Origin: Chondrilla cf. caribensis
Taxonomy: Eukaryota; Porifera; Demospongiae; Chondrillida; Chondrillidae
Assembly (NCBI GenBank): GCA_964020155.1
Contig: OZ026552.1
Span: 505,001-569,000, forward strand
Direction of reading: 5' to 3'
DNA: 64,000 nucleotides
The position numbers and the translations under genes are program-made. Every line of letters begins with the position of its first letter. The stretch's first letter is position 1. The notes under the pieces are model-generated. The model did no database searches and was not told where the DNA came from. It was given only the letters and a program-made list of their open reading frames with translations. This document shows positions 1-24,822 of this stretch, piece by piece.

Positions 1-281
1 ATAACAAAAATATTGGTTGCTGGCTGGACTTGCCATACTTGAATTTCTTAAACCATTGAGTGCGTAGGTCACAGCTCAGGAGTTAATGGGAAACTGTTCC
101 TTAGGTGTATATGTTAAAAGGTACCTGGGTTAGTACCATTAAGTGTGCTTGTCCGTTTGTGTGGGAAGTTCATTGCTAAGTGACAGACATTCAGAATTTC
201 AAACACACAATCCAGTAATGTTGAAGGATTGGAGGCAAACTGTAGATTACTGATTACTGTTTGCCAGGGATCCACACTCAC

Positions 282-382
282 GTTGGCAGTTTATTCCATT
301 TCCTGAGTATCCTCTACAGCAAGTGGTGGAGCACCGCAAATTTGAGCGATATATGGTACGATATCGTGTCACACTTCTGTAC
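282..382 (-). CDS. Gene D exon 3: EMI C-terminal half
   Basis: Acceptor atatag|G, reading frame open, CC-R-G-Y-S-G ending kept, donor gtgagtg as in gene A. Confidence 0.72.
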
Positions 383-3300
383 CTATATATTTATTATATG
401 GCAAAACAGGATATGGGTTAGGTTCACACATGTACGTTACTGTACCCACACAGATACAACCCCTCACACACAAACACGCAAACAAGACCGCAAAGGTAGG
501 TTTGCACACGCATTAATTGGTAATGTATGGCAATTGAAAGCTCTACATTACACATGTATGACAGTTCATTTGAATTCCAATTAATAAATGCACAAGAAAC
601 TATTACTATAAAATTCTATTATTTAGTGGTTAAGACATGGGCACAAGGGCATTATGACATATAAATACCGAGTCCCGAGGGTGCGAAGCGCCCGAGGGCG
701 AGTGTATTTTATATGTCATAATGCCCGAGTGTCCATGTCTTAACCATTATAGCATCCGTTGCTAACGCTTTATACTGTTGCTAGGGCTTTATACATTATA
801 AAATTGCTGTATAATAGTACTGTTTCTATGGTAACGGATGCTATAATATTATATATCGTACTGATGATAACAATGGTTTGAATTGAAATCCACCTAATAA
901 CTTCATCCCAGCTTTTGTTGAAAATTTGGAAACCATAAAAGAGACTGTTCAGCAATTAGAGTATGGGTGAAGAAACCAGTTTTAGCTTTTAATTATTAAC
1001 TCAATTATAAAGTACCCTATACATTACTGGACTAAATTTGTATTACTTATCTGTTTCAAATTATATTACTTGTCATTCTATTGATTTGGAAGCTGTATGC
1101 CAGTTACAATGCATCATATTTACACCTTTAAAAAGAGGTAACCTCCTCAAAAGAGATTACTGGTCACCTATTGCCCTGACAAATCATGAGGTATACCCAA
1201 TGGAATGGTGAATTAGAGGTTACAAGTGAGCAAGGGTTGCATACCGGTATCGAGAGCTAGTGGAGTAGTACACCTCATACGATTCCATGCCCTGGTATGT
1301 TTGCTGTGTACTTGTTCGAACATAGATAACATTGCCACAATACCTGCATGTGAAGTGTAATTATTATAATATTAAATAATGAAACAGAAAGCATATCACA
1401 TATCCCATAGTGCGCAAATGAACTTTACTAATACAACATCATTAAAATGTGGAATCTCACATGACCTGGTCTAAGATTTATCACAAGGATGATATCCATT
1501 CACATGGACTGACATCCTCCATGTCACCCAATGAAATCACCCCATTATCATAGCATTGGAAGACGGATGTATGTAATATATGTATGTGTTCCTATGTGCA
1601 ACTGCAACAGTGTATATAAATACTATAATAATATATTGTGTGAAACAAAAAATAGAAATTGAACTAGAATTAAAATGCAAAGGTATCGCCAAATGTAATA
1701 CATGTACCTCCACTGTAGGTTTTTAAATCTGAATAAGACACCCAAGTAATTCGAGTGCAAGAACATGGCAGTGTGTCACCAAACTCAATTATGAAACCTA
1801 ATAAAGTGAGGCAACCTTATTAGTATCACCTGAATCACCTGAAATGAAATAGTTGTGGATGAAGGGCTTCAAAAGGTGATTTTCATGAGCACTCATGAAG
1901 GTCACATTTTGAACTTATCAACTCCTCACCTTTAGTAACCTACCTTATCTATTGCTTGTACAATGGTAATTCCTATGGTTATTAGCATAGTACAAGCCAA
2001 TAATTGGACAAAAGGTTTCCATTATCCACAGGAAAGAGATTTTCTGATTTTGTCTCTGTATAATGTCGGTAATTTGTAAGACATTGGGAACTGGACATTT
2101 TATTGGACAATCATGCTGACTAGTTTCAAATCCAGACTTTGTCTCATCATGAGTTTTTGCATTCTGCACACACAGAAATGTGCATCTGCATTATCTAGAA
2201 TAGCGTATGTATGTATTTATGTGGAAAACATATAACATTACATGTACACATCTGGGTTAATGTATTAAATTGTTCTGTACAAATAGAGTGAGTGTACATG
2301 TGTGTGAGAGGGTGCATGTGCATATATGCATTGTAATTAAATGAAGGAGGGTAGTGGAGTACCCAATGGTTGAATTTCATAATCAGAATTGATCAACCAA
2401 TACTTCTGGGTGGTAATTGCACACTACGTGCTGAAGCATACAAGTGATCAAATCCACCAATAATGAATCTGATTCAGTAATGTTGTAGAAACATAATGGT
2501 CTGGCAATGTTCTCATGTGCATGATAAATCATCCCATGTTTCCAACATACTGAAGAGGAGGCAAAATGGTGTTTGTATAGTTGTTGTTTATAGAAAAATA
2601 GGTGCATTGATTCCATCAAAAGCATTTATAGCATGAGAACATTGGGAATTAAATGAGGCTTAAATATTTATAAAAGTCCAACCTAAACTATGTTTTACGA
2701 GGTTCTAATACGTTGTTCAGAAGTAACATACGCGTCCTGGGACCAGTAATTCCGGCGTCTCTATTTAATTCATAGTAGCTCCACAACGAAGAGACGGATT
2801 ACTTTTGGAACACGATGGCTATATAGAAGATTAGCACCTTCATCTTAGGTACGGAAAGGATTTTTGAAAAAAGGCCTTCTTCAGTTCTTGCCTCGAGCGA
2901 AGCTGTCCCGAAACCACCTACGTACTGTCCCGAAACTGCCGACGTGTCCAGAAATGGCCGACTCGACGGTCTCCACATAGCACTTTGTAACTTCTTAACG
3001 CAAAATCGGACTGACGTGTAGCTCCTGTGGATAGAAGACATTCACTCTATGTATTTTAGCTAGTACGTTTCCGATAAGGCGTTGTATTCGATTAAATTGA
3101 AGGACATTTCCTTATAGGTGACCCGTATAATGCCCGACATTAGGCTAATTTTAGAATGGTTTGCGTCTCTATGAGTATACAGAGAGAACAGCAGGTTTTC
3201 ATTTAGAATTCTAACGTAATGACTTATAATAATGTATTTTAGTCGTTGGCTGTGCCCGAATTTCGAATACTCTACTTCTTCGGACCCCATTTAGCCGTAT

Positions 3301-3917
3301 TTAAAAATTTAATGTACAATAATAATAATAATAATAGCTACAGAGAGAGGCACATTAACTGAACAAAGTGTTACTGCTGTATTCTACACTTCAGTTCGCT
3401 TTGGTGTATGGTATCCGGTTTCGAATACACCTCGGTCCGCTTTTTAGCATATTCATATCTTGTGTCGTCCGCAGAATAGGAGTTAAACGGGCGCTAATTG
3501 CCCTAATTGCCGTCCCTATCTTTTGTATGCGTCCGCGGTCCGTGCGGACCGTCCGCAAAATAGAAAGTACCTATGCTGAGGGATCACACCGAAATACGAT
3601 AATTGTGTTTGGAGACGAAAATGACCTTAAACGTGATATTTGGGTACCGGCTAAAACAATCGAAAATCACTGCTACAGTACTGCACCTTAAGATGTACTT
3701 AGTAACAGAACAAATAATGATCCAGAAAGACAATCACACTAAAAGCAGCTTTTCTAACGTACCCCATATTACGATTGTGTCGCCAGTTACAGGCGTTGTT
3801 GGGACAAGATGAGAGGCACGTACTCTGAACGTAGCTCCAGTGAAATGATAGCAGAAGGAGCACCACCGGTACCGTGAAGACAGGACTGCAGCCTGCTAGC
3901 GCTGTCTTTACAGCCAT
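282..3917 (-). CDS. Gene D: 5' part of an EMI receptor, paralogue of gene A (continues beyond the window)
   Basis: Three exons: 3917-3763 (signal peptide, MAVKTALAGCSP start), 1343-1245 and 382-282 (EMI). Lengths and phases match gene A (155, 99 instead of 123, and 101 nt). EMI exon 1 lacks 24 bp in frame, removing the two cysteines of SCGSSQC; exon 2 ends CSTTCCRGYSGNGINC with donor C|gtgagtg. All three are open. EGF and later exons would lie left of base 1. The 2.4-kb first intron (1344-3762) shows no other coding sequence; about 3060-3590 is absent from the gene A copy. Likely a live gene, but only its start is visible. Confidence 0.7.
620..847. mobile_element. Foldback/MITE-like insertion, with empty site in the paralogue
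   Basis: Two hairpins in tandem. Arms at 627-668 and 704-747 pair almost perfectly (ggttaagacatgg / ccatgtcttaacc outermost) around a GC-rich ccgaggg..cccgaggg core. A second perfect 15-bp inverted repeat is at 746-760 and 833-847. The paralogous block near 15520-15545 has the flanks without the insert. Confidence 0.72.
1245..1343 (-). CDS. Gene D exon 2: EMI N-terminal half, shortened
   Basis: YCGNVIYV is kept. The 24-bp in-frame deletion relative to 15929-16051 leaves YYSTSSRYR where gene A has two cysteines. Confidence 0.7.
3763..3917 (-). CDS. Gene D exon 1: signal peptide
   Basis: Hydrophobic leader ending SFHWSYVQS, then TCLSSCPNNAC. Donor is GG|gtacgt. One of three full copies of this exon in the window; an upstream in-frame ATG at 3980 is possible. 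Confidence 0.75.
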
Positions 3918-5655
3918 GTCGCATTTGGTGTAGCCCGGCACAGTCTTATGCGGTTGCGCATTGTTGTAATCGGCTATCATACGATCGACAACGGTAGCCG
4001 GAAGTTATTGAATACGGATATAGAAAATGGTGAAACTTCACGAAAGGAGGTGGCTTCTAAAATTGGACTATAATTTCACGGTATTTGCTGTTGGAAATAC
4101 GCAACAATCTTATTCTATATGGGTACAGCGTCCTACAACCCGAACACTAACTCATCGGAGCTACACGTATCACACGGACCCACTTACCCTCTCCGGAATC
4201 TCTTGGATGTATGCATTGAGTACTATCCGTGATTATTGATTATATGCACGTACATATCTCTTATCATCTCTTGTTTTGGGATGAGATCTGTCTCTTCCAT
4301 GTCAAAACACAACACAGACAATGTCAACGTATCACTTAAGTTCCACAATGTCTTACACATACAAGAGGATAGGTCCCAGTTGTTCAATCTGAAATCCTCC
4401 AACACCTCAAGGAATCTGTTTGAGATGAAGATCATGTGATGAAGATCATGGACAAGCAAATGTTCCAAACAGTATTCTTACCCAAATATGAATACAGTAC
4501 ACATAATATGTATGAATGTATGTACATACATTCATACAACACACATATATTATTATAATACATACGTAACTATATGTAGTACATATATGCATATGTATGT
4601 TACGATTATACATACAGTACATATATCCGTACTTCACGACTCCCCCATTGTCTGACAGCAGTGACTGTATGCCCTATAGCTGTACGGCCATCAAGTTGAG
4701 CAGCACACCACTAAAAGCACACACTAGCTTCACGTCCTCAGAATCCAGCAAGGTGGCCATATGCATACATATGTATGTAGGTAGGTTCACGTATTGTGCA
4801 TACATGAGAAAATTCACAATATATGCAAATTCACTCTTTGCACAGTATGTATACAGGTAGAATAAAGCTACAGTTATGCATGTACATACATGTCTCCCAA
4901 CAGTAAGCAAATTATCAACTGTAAGTACATGCATGTCATGGCAGTATGCATATGCTATTCCATGACTTTAAAACATGTACATACTAACCCATCCATTGCA
5001 TGAACAGGATGAGAGTTCCACATCTAATGTTTCTGTTTTTCAGTATGCTGTTTTTGTTGTTGTAACACAAGTCATAAAAATGACTGTTATTGAATATGTA
5101 ATTAGATCACAAACCACACATGTAACCTGCACCCCTCATGAATGGAACAAGGGTGAAAGGTCTTAACTCATGCACATCAGCCCTTTGCACAGGCCATGTG
5201 AAATTAGCCTGTCTCCCATCATTAATAGCGTTCAGTCACGCTTTGACTGAAAGCCTCCTTATCCTCCCTTATCATGAAAACCGCAAGTATTCACTCGTAT
5301 GTTGGAATGATGAGGTGAGGACAGTCATCCAACTTATGCATGGGATATACCACACTGATGAGCTCCAATAAGAGCGAAGCAGCTGTCTGTGGTTCCTATA
5401 CTTGAGAATTTGGACGACTGGGAGGTCATCACTGGTTGCCATCTCAATAGGACTTCGGTCCCCCAGCTAGTACAAACTTTGGTCTTATCAGCTGGTTGGT
5501 GTAATATCCAGTGATGCATTCCTTACTCAGGTCTCTATGCTGCACATTAGCAGTGACTGGAGAGAGTCAATTAAGTCAGCTAAAAATTAATGTTGGTGAA
5601 ACACTGACACATTTAAATTTTTTAAATTCATGCTGCCACACCACACACGTAAACA

Positions 5656-5830
<175 letters not shown>

Positions 5831-6084
5831 CATATGAACACATGCACACATTACTCTCATCTAATGTATTGGGACCATTATGATAATATTGTGAAGGTTC
5901 TTGTAAACTTCAAAATAGTGATAATAATGTTATTTCATAGTAACCTAATATTTCAGAGAAGTACACAAAGACAAATGGAGGGGATAAACATCAAATAATA
6001 AAGCAGACAAAATACGTACACAGTAGCTCAGTCTGGCCTGGCTGTTCACTAGTGTGTCCCACAGTAGTGTGTATTCATGGGTGC

Positions 6085-6213
6085 TAGTGGTAGTGGTTAG
6101 GCTCTACTCAACCCCACCTGGTGGTTCAGCCATAATTTCCATGTTGACATACTTTGGGTTATTCCCAGTTGTTATGGAGCCTTCCACAATGTCCGGCTGA
6201 ATAGGTATCTTTT
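6085..6213 (-). pseudogene. Tail-2 relic downstream of gene A
   Basis: Homologous to the alternative tail exons of genes B and C: KIPIQPDIVEGS and YVNMEI are readable, but a TAG interrupts just after GGVE, and the N-terminal part is missing. It sits 0.65 kb past the gene A stop, the position tail 2 has in genes B and C. Confidence 0.7.
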
Positions 6214-6468
6214 CTGTGGAGTTATCACCTGGATAGAAATGCATGTCATGTACATACATGCTGTTGTTCTATAGCTGTAACACAGACCATAAAAATGACT
6301 GTTATTGGATATATAATTAGATCACACACCACACATGTAACCTGCATCCCCCATGAATGGAACAAGGCTGGAAGGTCTCTATGCTGCATGTACATTAGCA
6401 GTGACTGGAGAAGGTGAATTAATTATGTCTTCTTTGATTATTAATATATAATAATAATGATAATGAGC

Positions 6469-6472
<4 letters not shown>

Positions 6473-6521
<49 letters not shown>

Positions 6522-6523
6522 TA

Positions 6524-6571
<48 letters not shown>
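6473..6571. repeat. (TG)n followed by (AT)n microsatellite
   Basis: Alternating purine-pyrimidine tract, TG to about 6519 then AT to 6571. Lies downstream of the gene A tail exon. Confidence 0.95.
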
Positions 6572-6573
<2 letters not shown>

Positions 6574-6871
6574 TATATATTATGGATATCCACATCAACT
6601 GATACAATTTGTGCAGTGTACTATATGGAGTAACAGCTGGAGATCCTCACAACATCCACATATGTGAGTACATATACCATATCATATTAGACTTACATAA
6701 TAAATGAGAAACATTCTAATAATGATTATAATATCAAAGTGTATTGGATATATAATTGGAGCACACACAATGTAAACACTCATAGTAGTCATATAGTATG
6801 TATGTGGTATAATTCATTAATATCTACCAAAAGAATTATACTGTATTAATATTATGATCACACTCAGTTTG

Positions 6872-18606
<11,735 letters not shown>

Positions 18607-20171
18607 GTCGCATTTGGTGTAGCCCGGCCCAGTTCTTATGCGGTTGCGCATTGCTGTAATCGGCTATCATACGATCGACAATGGTAGCCGGAAGTTATAC
18701 TGAATACGGATATAGAAAATGGTGAAACTTCACGAAAGGAGGTAGCTTCTAAAATTCGACTATAATTTCACGGTATTTGCCGTTGGAAATACGCAACAAT
18801 CTTATTCTATATGCCGGGTACAGCGTCCTACAACCCGAACACTAACTCATCAGAGCTACACGTATCACACGGACCCACTTACCCTCTCCGGAATCCTTGG
18901 ATGCATACATCGAGTACTATCCGTGATTATTGATTATATGCACGTAAATATCTCTTCTCATCTCTTGTTTTGCGATGAGATCTGTTTCTTCCATGTCAAA
19001 ACACAACACAGACAATGTCAATGTATCACTAAAGTTCCACAATGTCTTACACATACAAGAGGATAGGTCCCAGTCCTTCAGTCCGAAATCCTCCAACTCC
19101 TCAATTAATCTGTTTGAGGTGAAGATCATGTGATGAAGATCATGGACAAGCAAGTGTTCTCAAACAGTATTCTCACCCAAATATGAATACAGTACACATA
19201 TAATACATACGTAACTACGTATGTAGTACATATATGCATATGTATGTTATGATTGTACATACAGTATTATATTCGTACTATATGCTATTCCATGACTTTA
19301 AAACACTTACTGACGTACTAACCCATCCATTGCACAAACAGGATGAGAGGTCCACATCTAGTGTTTCTGTTTTTCAGTATGATGTTTTTGTTGTTGTAAC
19401 ACAAACCATAAAAATGATTGTTATTGGATATGTAATTAGATCACACACCACACATGTAACCTGCATCACCATGAATGGAACAAGGTTGAAAGGTCTTAAC
19501 TCACATCAGCCATTGCACAGGCCATGTGAAATTAGCCTGTCTCCCATCATTAATAGCGTTCAGTCACGCTTTGACTGAAAGCCTCCTTATCCTCCCTTAT
19601 CATGAAAACTGCAAGTATTCACTTGTGTGTTGGAATGATGAGGTGAGGACAGTCATCCAACTTATGCATGGGGTATACCACACTAATGAGCTCAAAAGAG
19701 TGAAGCAGCTGTCTGTGGTTGCTATATTTGAGGATTTGGACGACTGGTTGCCATCTCAATAGGACTTCGGTCCCCCAGCTAGTACAGACTTTGGTCTTAT
19801 CAGCTGGTTGGCATAATATCCAGTGATGCATTCTTCACTCAGGTCTCTATGTTGCACATTAGCAGTGACTGCATGGTGAGAGTCAATTAGGTGAACTAAA
19901 AATTAATGTTGGTGAAACACTAACACATTTAAATTCTTTAATTCATGCTGCCACACCACACACGTAAACAGACACACACACGCGTGGACACACACACACA
20001 CATGCACCACATATGAACACATGCACACATTACTCTCATCTAATGTATTGGGACCATTATGATAATATTGTGAAGGTTCTTGAAAAATTTCAAGATAATG
20101 ATAATGATGTTATTTTCATAGCATCCTAATATTCCAGAGAAGTACACAAAGATAAATGGAGGGGATAAACA

Positions 20172-20392
20172 TCAAATCATAAAGCAGACAAAATACGTAC
20201 ACAGTGGCTCAGTCTGGCCTGGCTGTTCACTAGTGTGTCCCACGTTGATGTATCCATGGGTGCTAGTGGCAGTGGTTAGGCTCTGCTCAATCCCACCTGG
20301 TGGTTCGGCTATGATTTCCATGTTGACATACATTGAGTTATTCCCAGTTGTCGTGGAGCCTTCCACAATGTCCGGCTGAATAGGTATCTTTT
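20172..20392 (-). pseudogene. Tail-2 relic of copy 3
   Basis: Open from an acceptor-like ctacag at 20393 to TGA at 20172. Encodes KIPIQPDIVEGS, YVNMEIIAEPP and GYINVGH, so both SH2-type motifs are intact, but the N-terminal part and any upstream TM exon are missing. No transcript unit can be built that uses it. Confidence 0.6.
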
Positions 20393-20602
20393 CTGTAGAG
20401 TTATCAACTGGAAGTACATGCATGTCATGTACATACATGCTGTTGTTCTATAGCTGTAACACAACCCATAGAAGTGACTGTTGTTGGATATGTCATTAGA
20501 TCACATACCACACATGTAACCTGCATCCCCCATGAATGGAACAAGGCTTGAAGGTCTCTATGCTGCATGTACATTAGCAATGACTGGAGAAGGTCAATTA
20601 CA

Positions 20603-20605
20603 CAC

Positions 20606-20697
<92 letters not shown>

Positions 20698-20715
20698 GCA
20701 CACACACACACACAC

Positions 20716-20761
<46 letters not shown>

Positions 20762-20784
20762 GCACACACACACACACACACACA
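20603..20784. repeat. (CA)n tract with CG-containing interruptions
   Basis: About 180 bp of CA with scattered cgca. Marks the boundary between blocks 2 and 3. Confidence 0.93.
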
Positions 20785-21378
20785 TAAAACCTCAGACTGG
20801 TATGCTGGCACATGCACCATAATTGTTAATGTATGGCAATGATAAAGCTCTATACCAAATAAGTTCATTGAATTCTGATTACCATAGTATATTATACTAA
20901 TATACACTATATTATACTGATGATGATGAAATGATAACAAATAGAATGAAAAATCCACCTAATAAATATCATCCCAGCTTTGTTACTTGAAATTTTTTTT
21001 GGAAGCCATTACAGGGACTGTCTAGTAATTTAAGTATGGGTGAAAAGGCATGTTATTGGTTTACAACTCAAATATTGAGTACCCTATACATTACCGGACT
21101 AAATTTGAATTTCATATCTGTTTCACATCACATTCACTCGCCATTCCATTGATTTGGATAGTGCATGCCATTGATGGCTCTACAATGCATCATGTCTACA
21201 TATACAGCTTTAAAAAGAGATAACCTCCTCAAAAGAGATTACTGGTCACCTATTGCCCTGACAAATCATGAGGTATACCCAATGGAATGGTGAATTAGTG
21301 GTCAAAAGTGAGCAAGAGTTGCATACCGGTATCGAGATCTAAGACATCGTCTCCATCCAAAGTTCCACATCTGGTATT

Positions 21379-22682
21379 ATACCAAAATGCCTTGTGGCGA
21401 CTTTTAGTAGGGTACAAAAGTGGCAATACCTCTACCTGGAACATATTACTCAACCCTACGGACCTAACCGACCGGCTAAACCGCGTTGATTAGGTTCAAA
21501 AGAGGCTATTTTCCCACCTAGCAGAGATTCCTTGGCAGCTTCCGAAAGCTACCTATGGCTAATGCTACGGACGAGAAGTGGCACCTTCTAGCGTGCACAT
21601 TGGTTGTCTATAGGAACAAATACGCCAACATGGTCCATTACATAGGTTAATCTCTTTCTATCGTTCATACCTTTGTAGAACCGTATTCTCTTCAAATCAA
21701 AGAGCTCGATACCCTCCTTGACGCACTTTCATAAAAGTACAGTCGCGATCTCTCTAGAACCGGAAAACGATCGAACCAGAATCATGATCAATGGAGGCGT
21801 ATAAAATAAGCGCCTAAATCTGAGCTTAGCGCCCTTGGGACATAAGCTAAAACCCAAATTTGGGACATACGCTAAAACCCAAATTTGGGACATAAGCTAA
21901 AACCCAAATTTGGGACATACGCTAAAACCCAAATTTGGGACATAAGCTAAAACCCAAATTTGGGACATACGCTAAAACCCAAATTTGGGATTTCTCATAC
22001 TTGGCACAAATTACATGTGTTTACAGCCCTTCCTAATATTATTGTTTCAAAACTTCATAGGTTTACACAGGAGCATATAAATCAAAACGTTCAGCCATCT
22101 GCACAGTGCAAAATCTGTCTGGTATCCAGGAAGGTCATCTGGTTGCAGTACATCTGGCAGAATCTTCCCAAGAACCCTCTATAGCAAGGTGCATATCAGT
22201 GCAATACAGCACAATCAAGGTGGCCTGGATGAAAGGCACCTATCGTTCATCTTGGAAGCCCTGGAAATTGAGGAAGGGACGGAAAAATGTACAGTGGGAG
22301 GACGAAATTCCTAGGAATTCAGTTATATTGTATGATTTTACTTTATGTACCACTGGACATTTACACAAAGCTACAATTGAACACCTAAAGTCAGTATACT
22401 CAGACATGAATAACTAGCCATTCCAACTTACCTTATTGAGTTTCAAACAATTTCTTACTATTATCCACATTTTACATTTGCTATACTTGAAAATATGCAC
22501 ATATAGATATGCGCCCAAACTATAATATTTCCTAAATTCATGTAAATATTCCATGATAATAACATTGATACTTGTAATTTCAGTGAAACAGGCCAATACT
22601 TAAGTAGCATACCCCAAAAATGATGGTAATCAAGCGGAAAAACATAAAACAGAATTTAACGATATACTTCAGAACATGTTTA
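21379..22682. mobile_element. 1.3-kb insertion inside the EMI exon of copy 3
   Basis: Bounded by ctggta|ttata and gt|ttata|gtag, so TTATA may be a target-site duplication. Carries a 25-bp tandem array and, on the plus strand, an open frame 22106-22417 with a tryptophan/lysine-rich stretch (WMKGTYRSSWKPW) that I do not recognise. No inverted termini seen, so the class is unknown. Confidence 0.5.
21837..21990. repeat. 25-bp tandem repeat, 6 copies in 50-bp dimers
   Basis: Units gggacata(a/c)gctaaaacccaaattt start every 25 bp; units with cataagc and catacgc alternate strictly, giving a 50-bp higher-order period. Each unit includes the palindrome cccaaatttggg. Confidence 0.92.
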
Positions 22683-23910
22683 TAGTAGTACTCCTGATAT
22701 GATTCACTGCCCTGGTATGTTTGCCGTGAACTTGTTCGGACATAGTTAGCATTTCCACAATACCTGCATGTGAAGTGTAATTATTATAATTTTAAATAAA
22801 AAATGAAACAGAAGGTAAATCACCTATCCCATGATGTCATAATTGTGCATGTTATATTTGCCAAATACCAAATATTATGCCTACACTAAATGCATTTCTT
22901 ATTATAAGGTATGCTATGATCAATAAGCAATAGTTGTCACCTCACTATTAGAATGTTGGCCGTGATAGAGTACCAGACCAAGACCAAACCAGAGGTCAAG
23001 TATTCTGTTATGGTTAACATGCACATAATTGAATGATAACTAGTTTGTCTTCCTCCCATAGTGCGCTGATGAAATTTCTTCATTCATGCAACATCATAAA
23101 AATGTGCCAATCTCACATGCCGTGGTCTAAGATTTACCATGGGATCATATCCAATCACATGGATATCACCCAGTTACCATAGCAATGGAAAACAAATATA
23201 ATAATGTTCCTATGTATAACTGCAATAGAGAATATATATTATTGCCATATGTGCAAAAAATAATTCCGAAAATTAGAAATTGAGCTAGAATTCAAGTGCA
23301 AAGGCTTCGCCAAATGTAATACCTAAGGTATAATATGTAATACCATAAGGTTCTTAAACCTGAATGAGACACCCTAGTAATTCCAGTGCAAGGCTTGGCA
23401 GCCCCAAGAGTTTGTTAACTACAATTTCTTGTTCATAATATTGAGGTTAATAGCCAGCACCAAGCATGCAATAACGATCATTAAATTTCTGGTAATTTAG
23501 TACAAGTGTGTATGCATAGTGAGCAAATGACAGAGGGTAACTGAGTACCCAATGGTGAAGTTCATAATCAGAATTGATCAAACAATAATACGTAGTGGTA
23601 ATGGTACAATAATAGGGGTATCCATGACTATTGTCTGGGCGTTTCGTCCTCACTGAAACAGTTCTTGCATCAAAAACCTGCGCGTCGTTACGAACGGGAA
23701 CGCACACGCCCCGTGAACGCGATTCGAACAGAAACGAAATCCACTCTGTGATAAATGAAAATGACTTTAAACAATAGGCGTTTGGATACTGGCTAAAAAC
23801 GATCGAAACTCGAGCCGTTACAGTACTGTATGTAATTTACGATGAGCTTAGTAATAGAACAAATGACGATTCAGACAGTCAATCACACTGAAAGCAGCTT
23901 TCTAACGTAC

Positions 23911-24065
23911 CCCGCATTGGGTTTGTATAGCCAGCTACAGGCGTTGCTGGGACAAGATGAGAGGCACGTACTCTGAACGTAGCTCCAGTGAAATGATAGC
24001 AGAAGGAGCACCACCGGTACCGTGAAGACAGGACTGCAGCCTGCTAGCGCTGTCTTTACAACCAT
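23911..24065 (-). pseudogene. Signal-peptide exon of copy 3
   Basis: Open and with a good donor, but leads only into the broken EMI exon. Confidence 0.65.
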
Positions 24066-24691
24066 GTCGCGTTTGGTGTAGCCTGGCACAATGAGACTGT
24101 TATTCGGTTGTGCACCGGAAAAGTGCTGTAATCGGCCATCATACGATCGACAATGATACCCGGAAATTATAGATTACGGATATATACACGTGAACTAAAA
24201 TGGGGTAACTTCGTGAACAAGGTGGCTTCGAAAATTCGACTACAACTTCACGGTGTTTGCTGTTGGAAATACACAACAATCTTTATCCGAAATAATATAT
24301 TATGAGTACTGCGTCTTGCAACCAACTCATCAAAGATACACGTGTCTGACGGACCCACTTACCCTCTGGATTCTCTTGGATGTATGCATGTACAGTATAA
24401 TCCTTGATTATATGGTATTAATTATATGCACGTGAATGCCTCTGCTCATCAACTCATGAGTAAGTATTTAGATTCCTTAACTTTTGTCGTGTTATTTATT
24501 TTCTCAATTTATCAATGAATGTTTTTTTACCATTCATCTCACCTCCATTTTATCAATGTATTTGTTGTACTTTATTTACTCAACCACACTATTAGTCTAA
24601 ATCAATTCATTATTTATTATAGTTCATTCTATTAACATATCTATTTACTAATTGTACTTGTCTCTTGTCTTCTTCTATCCTGTAAAATTCA

Positions 24692-24822
24692 AGTTTGTAC
24701 TGAATAGTAGCCCCCTAGGCTAATAATATGTACTGAATAGTAGCCCCCTAGGCTAATAATATGTACTGAATAGTAGCCCCTAGGCTAATAATATGTACTG
24801 AACAGTTGTCCCCTTGGCTAAT
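24692..24822. repeat. 33-bp tandem repeat, about 4 copies
   Basis: Unit tgtactgaatagtagccccc followed by taggctaataata, with a diverged last copy. The same array is at 50904-51000. Confidence 0.85.

Larger units (their letters stand above)
21327..24065 (-). pseudogene. Copy 3: dead EMI receptor gene start
   Basis: Signal exon 24065-23911 is intact (155 nt, MVVKTALAGCSP start, gtacgt donor). EMI exon 1 begins at 22763 with YCGNANYV and is broken near 22684. Its other half resumes near 21378 with a changed reading frame and ends at 21327. The 1.3 kb between is an insertion. No EMI exon 2, EGF, Ig, FN3 or TM exon follows, so no receptor can be made. Confidence 0.7.

Noticed and set aside
1945..2169. 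Minus-strand 74-codon frame in gene D intron 1
   Set aside because: Not open in the paralogous block near 16.8 kb, and no splice-compatible acceptor that would place it in the gene.
4223..4468. Minus-strand 81-codon frame, also present near 18917-19153
   Set aside because: Partly conserved between duplicated blocks, but the blocks are similar throughout, so conservation does not show coding; no domain or splice context.
22106..22417. Gene call on the plus-strand 103-codon frame in the insertion
   Set aside because: May be a transposon remnant, but I recognise no family and it lies inside a disrupted pseudogene; kept only as part of the insertion.
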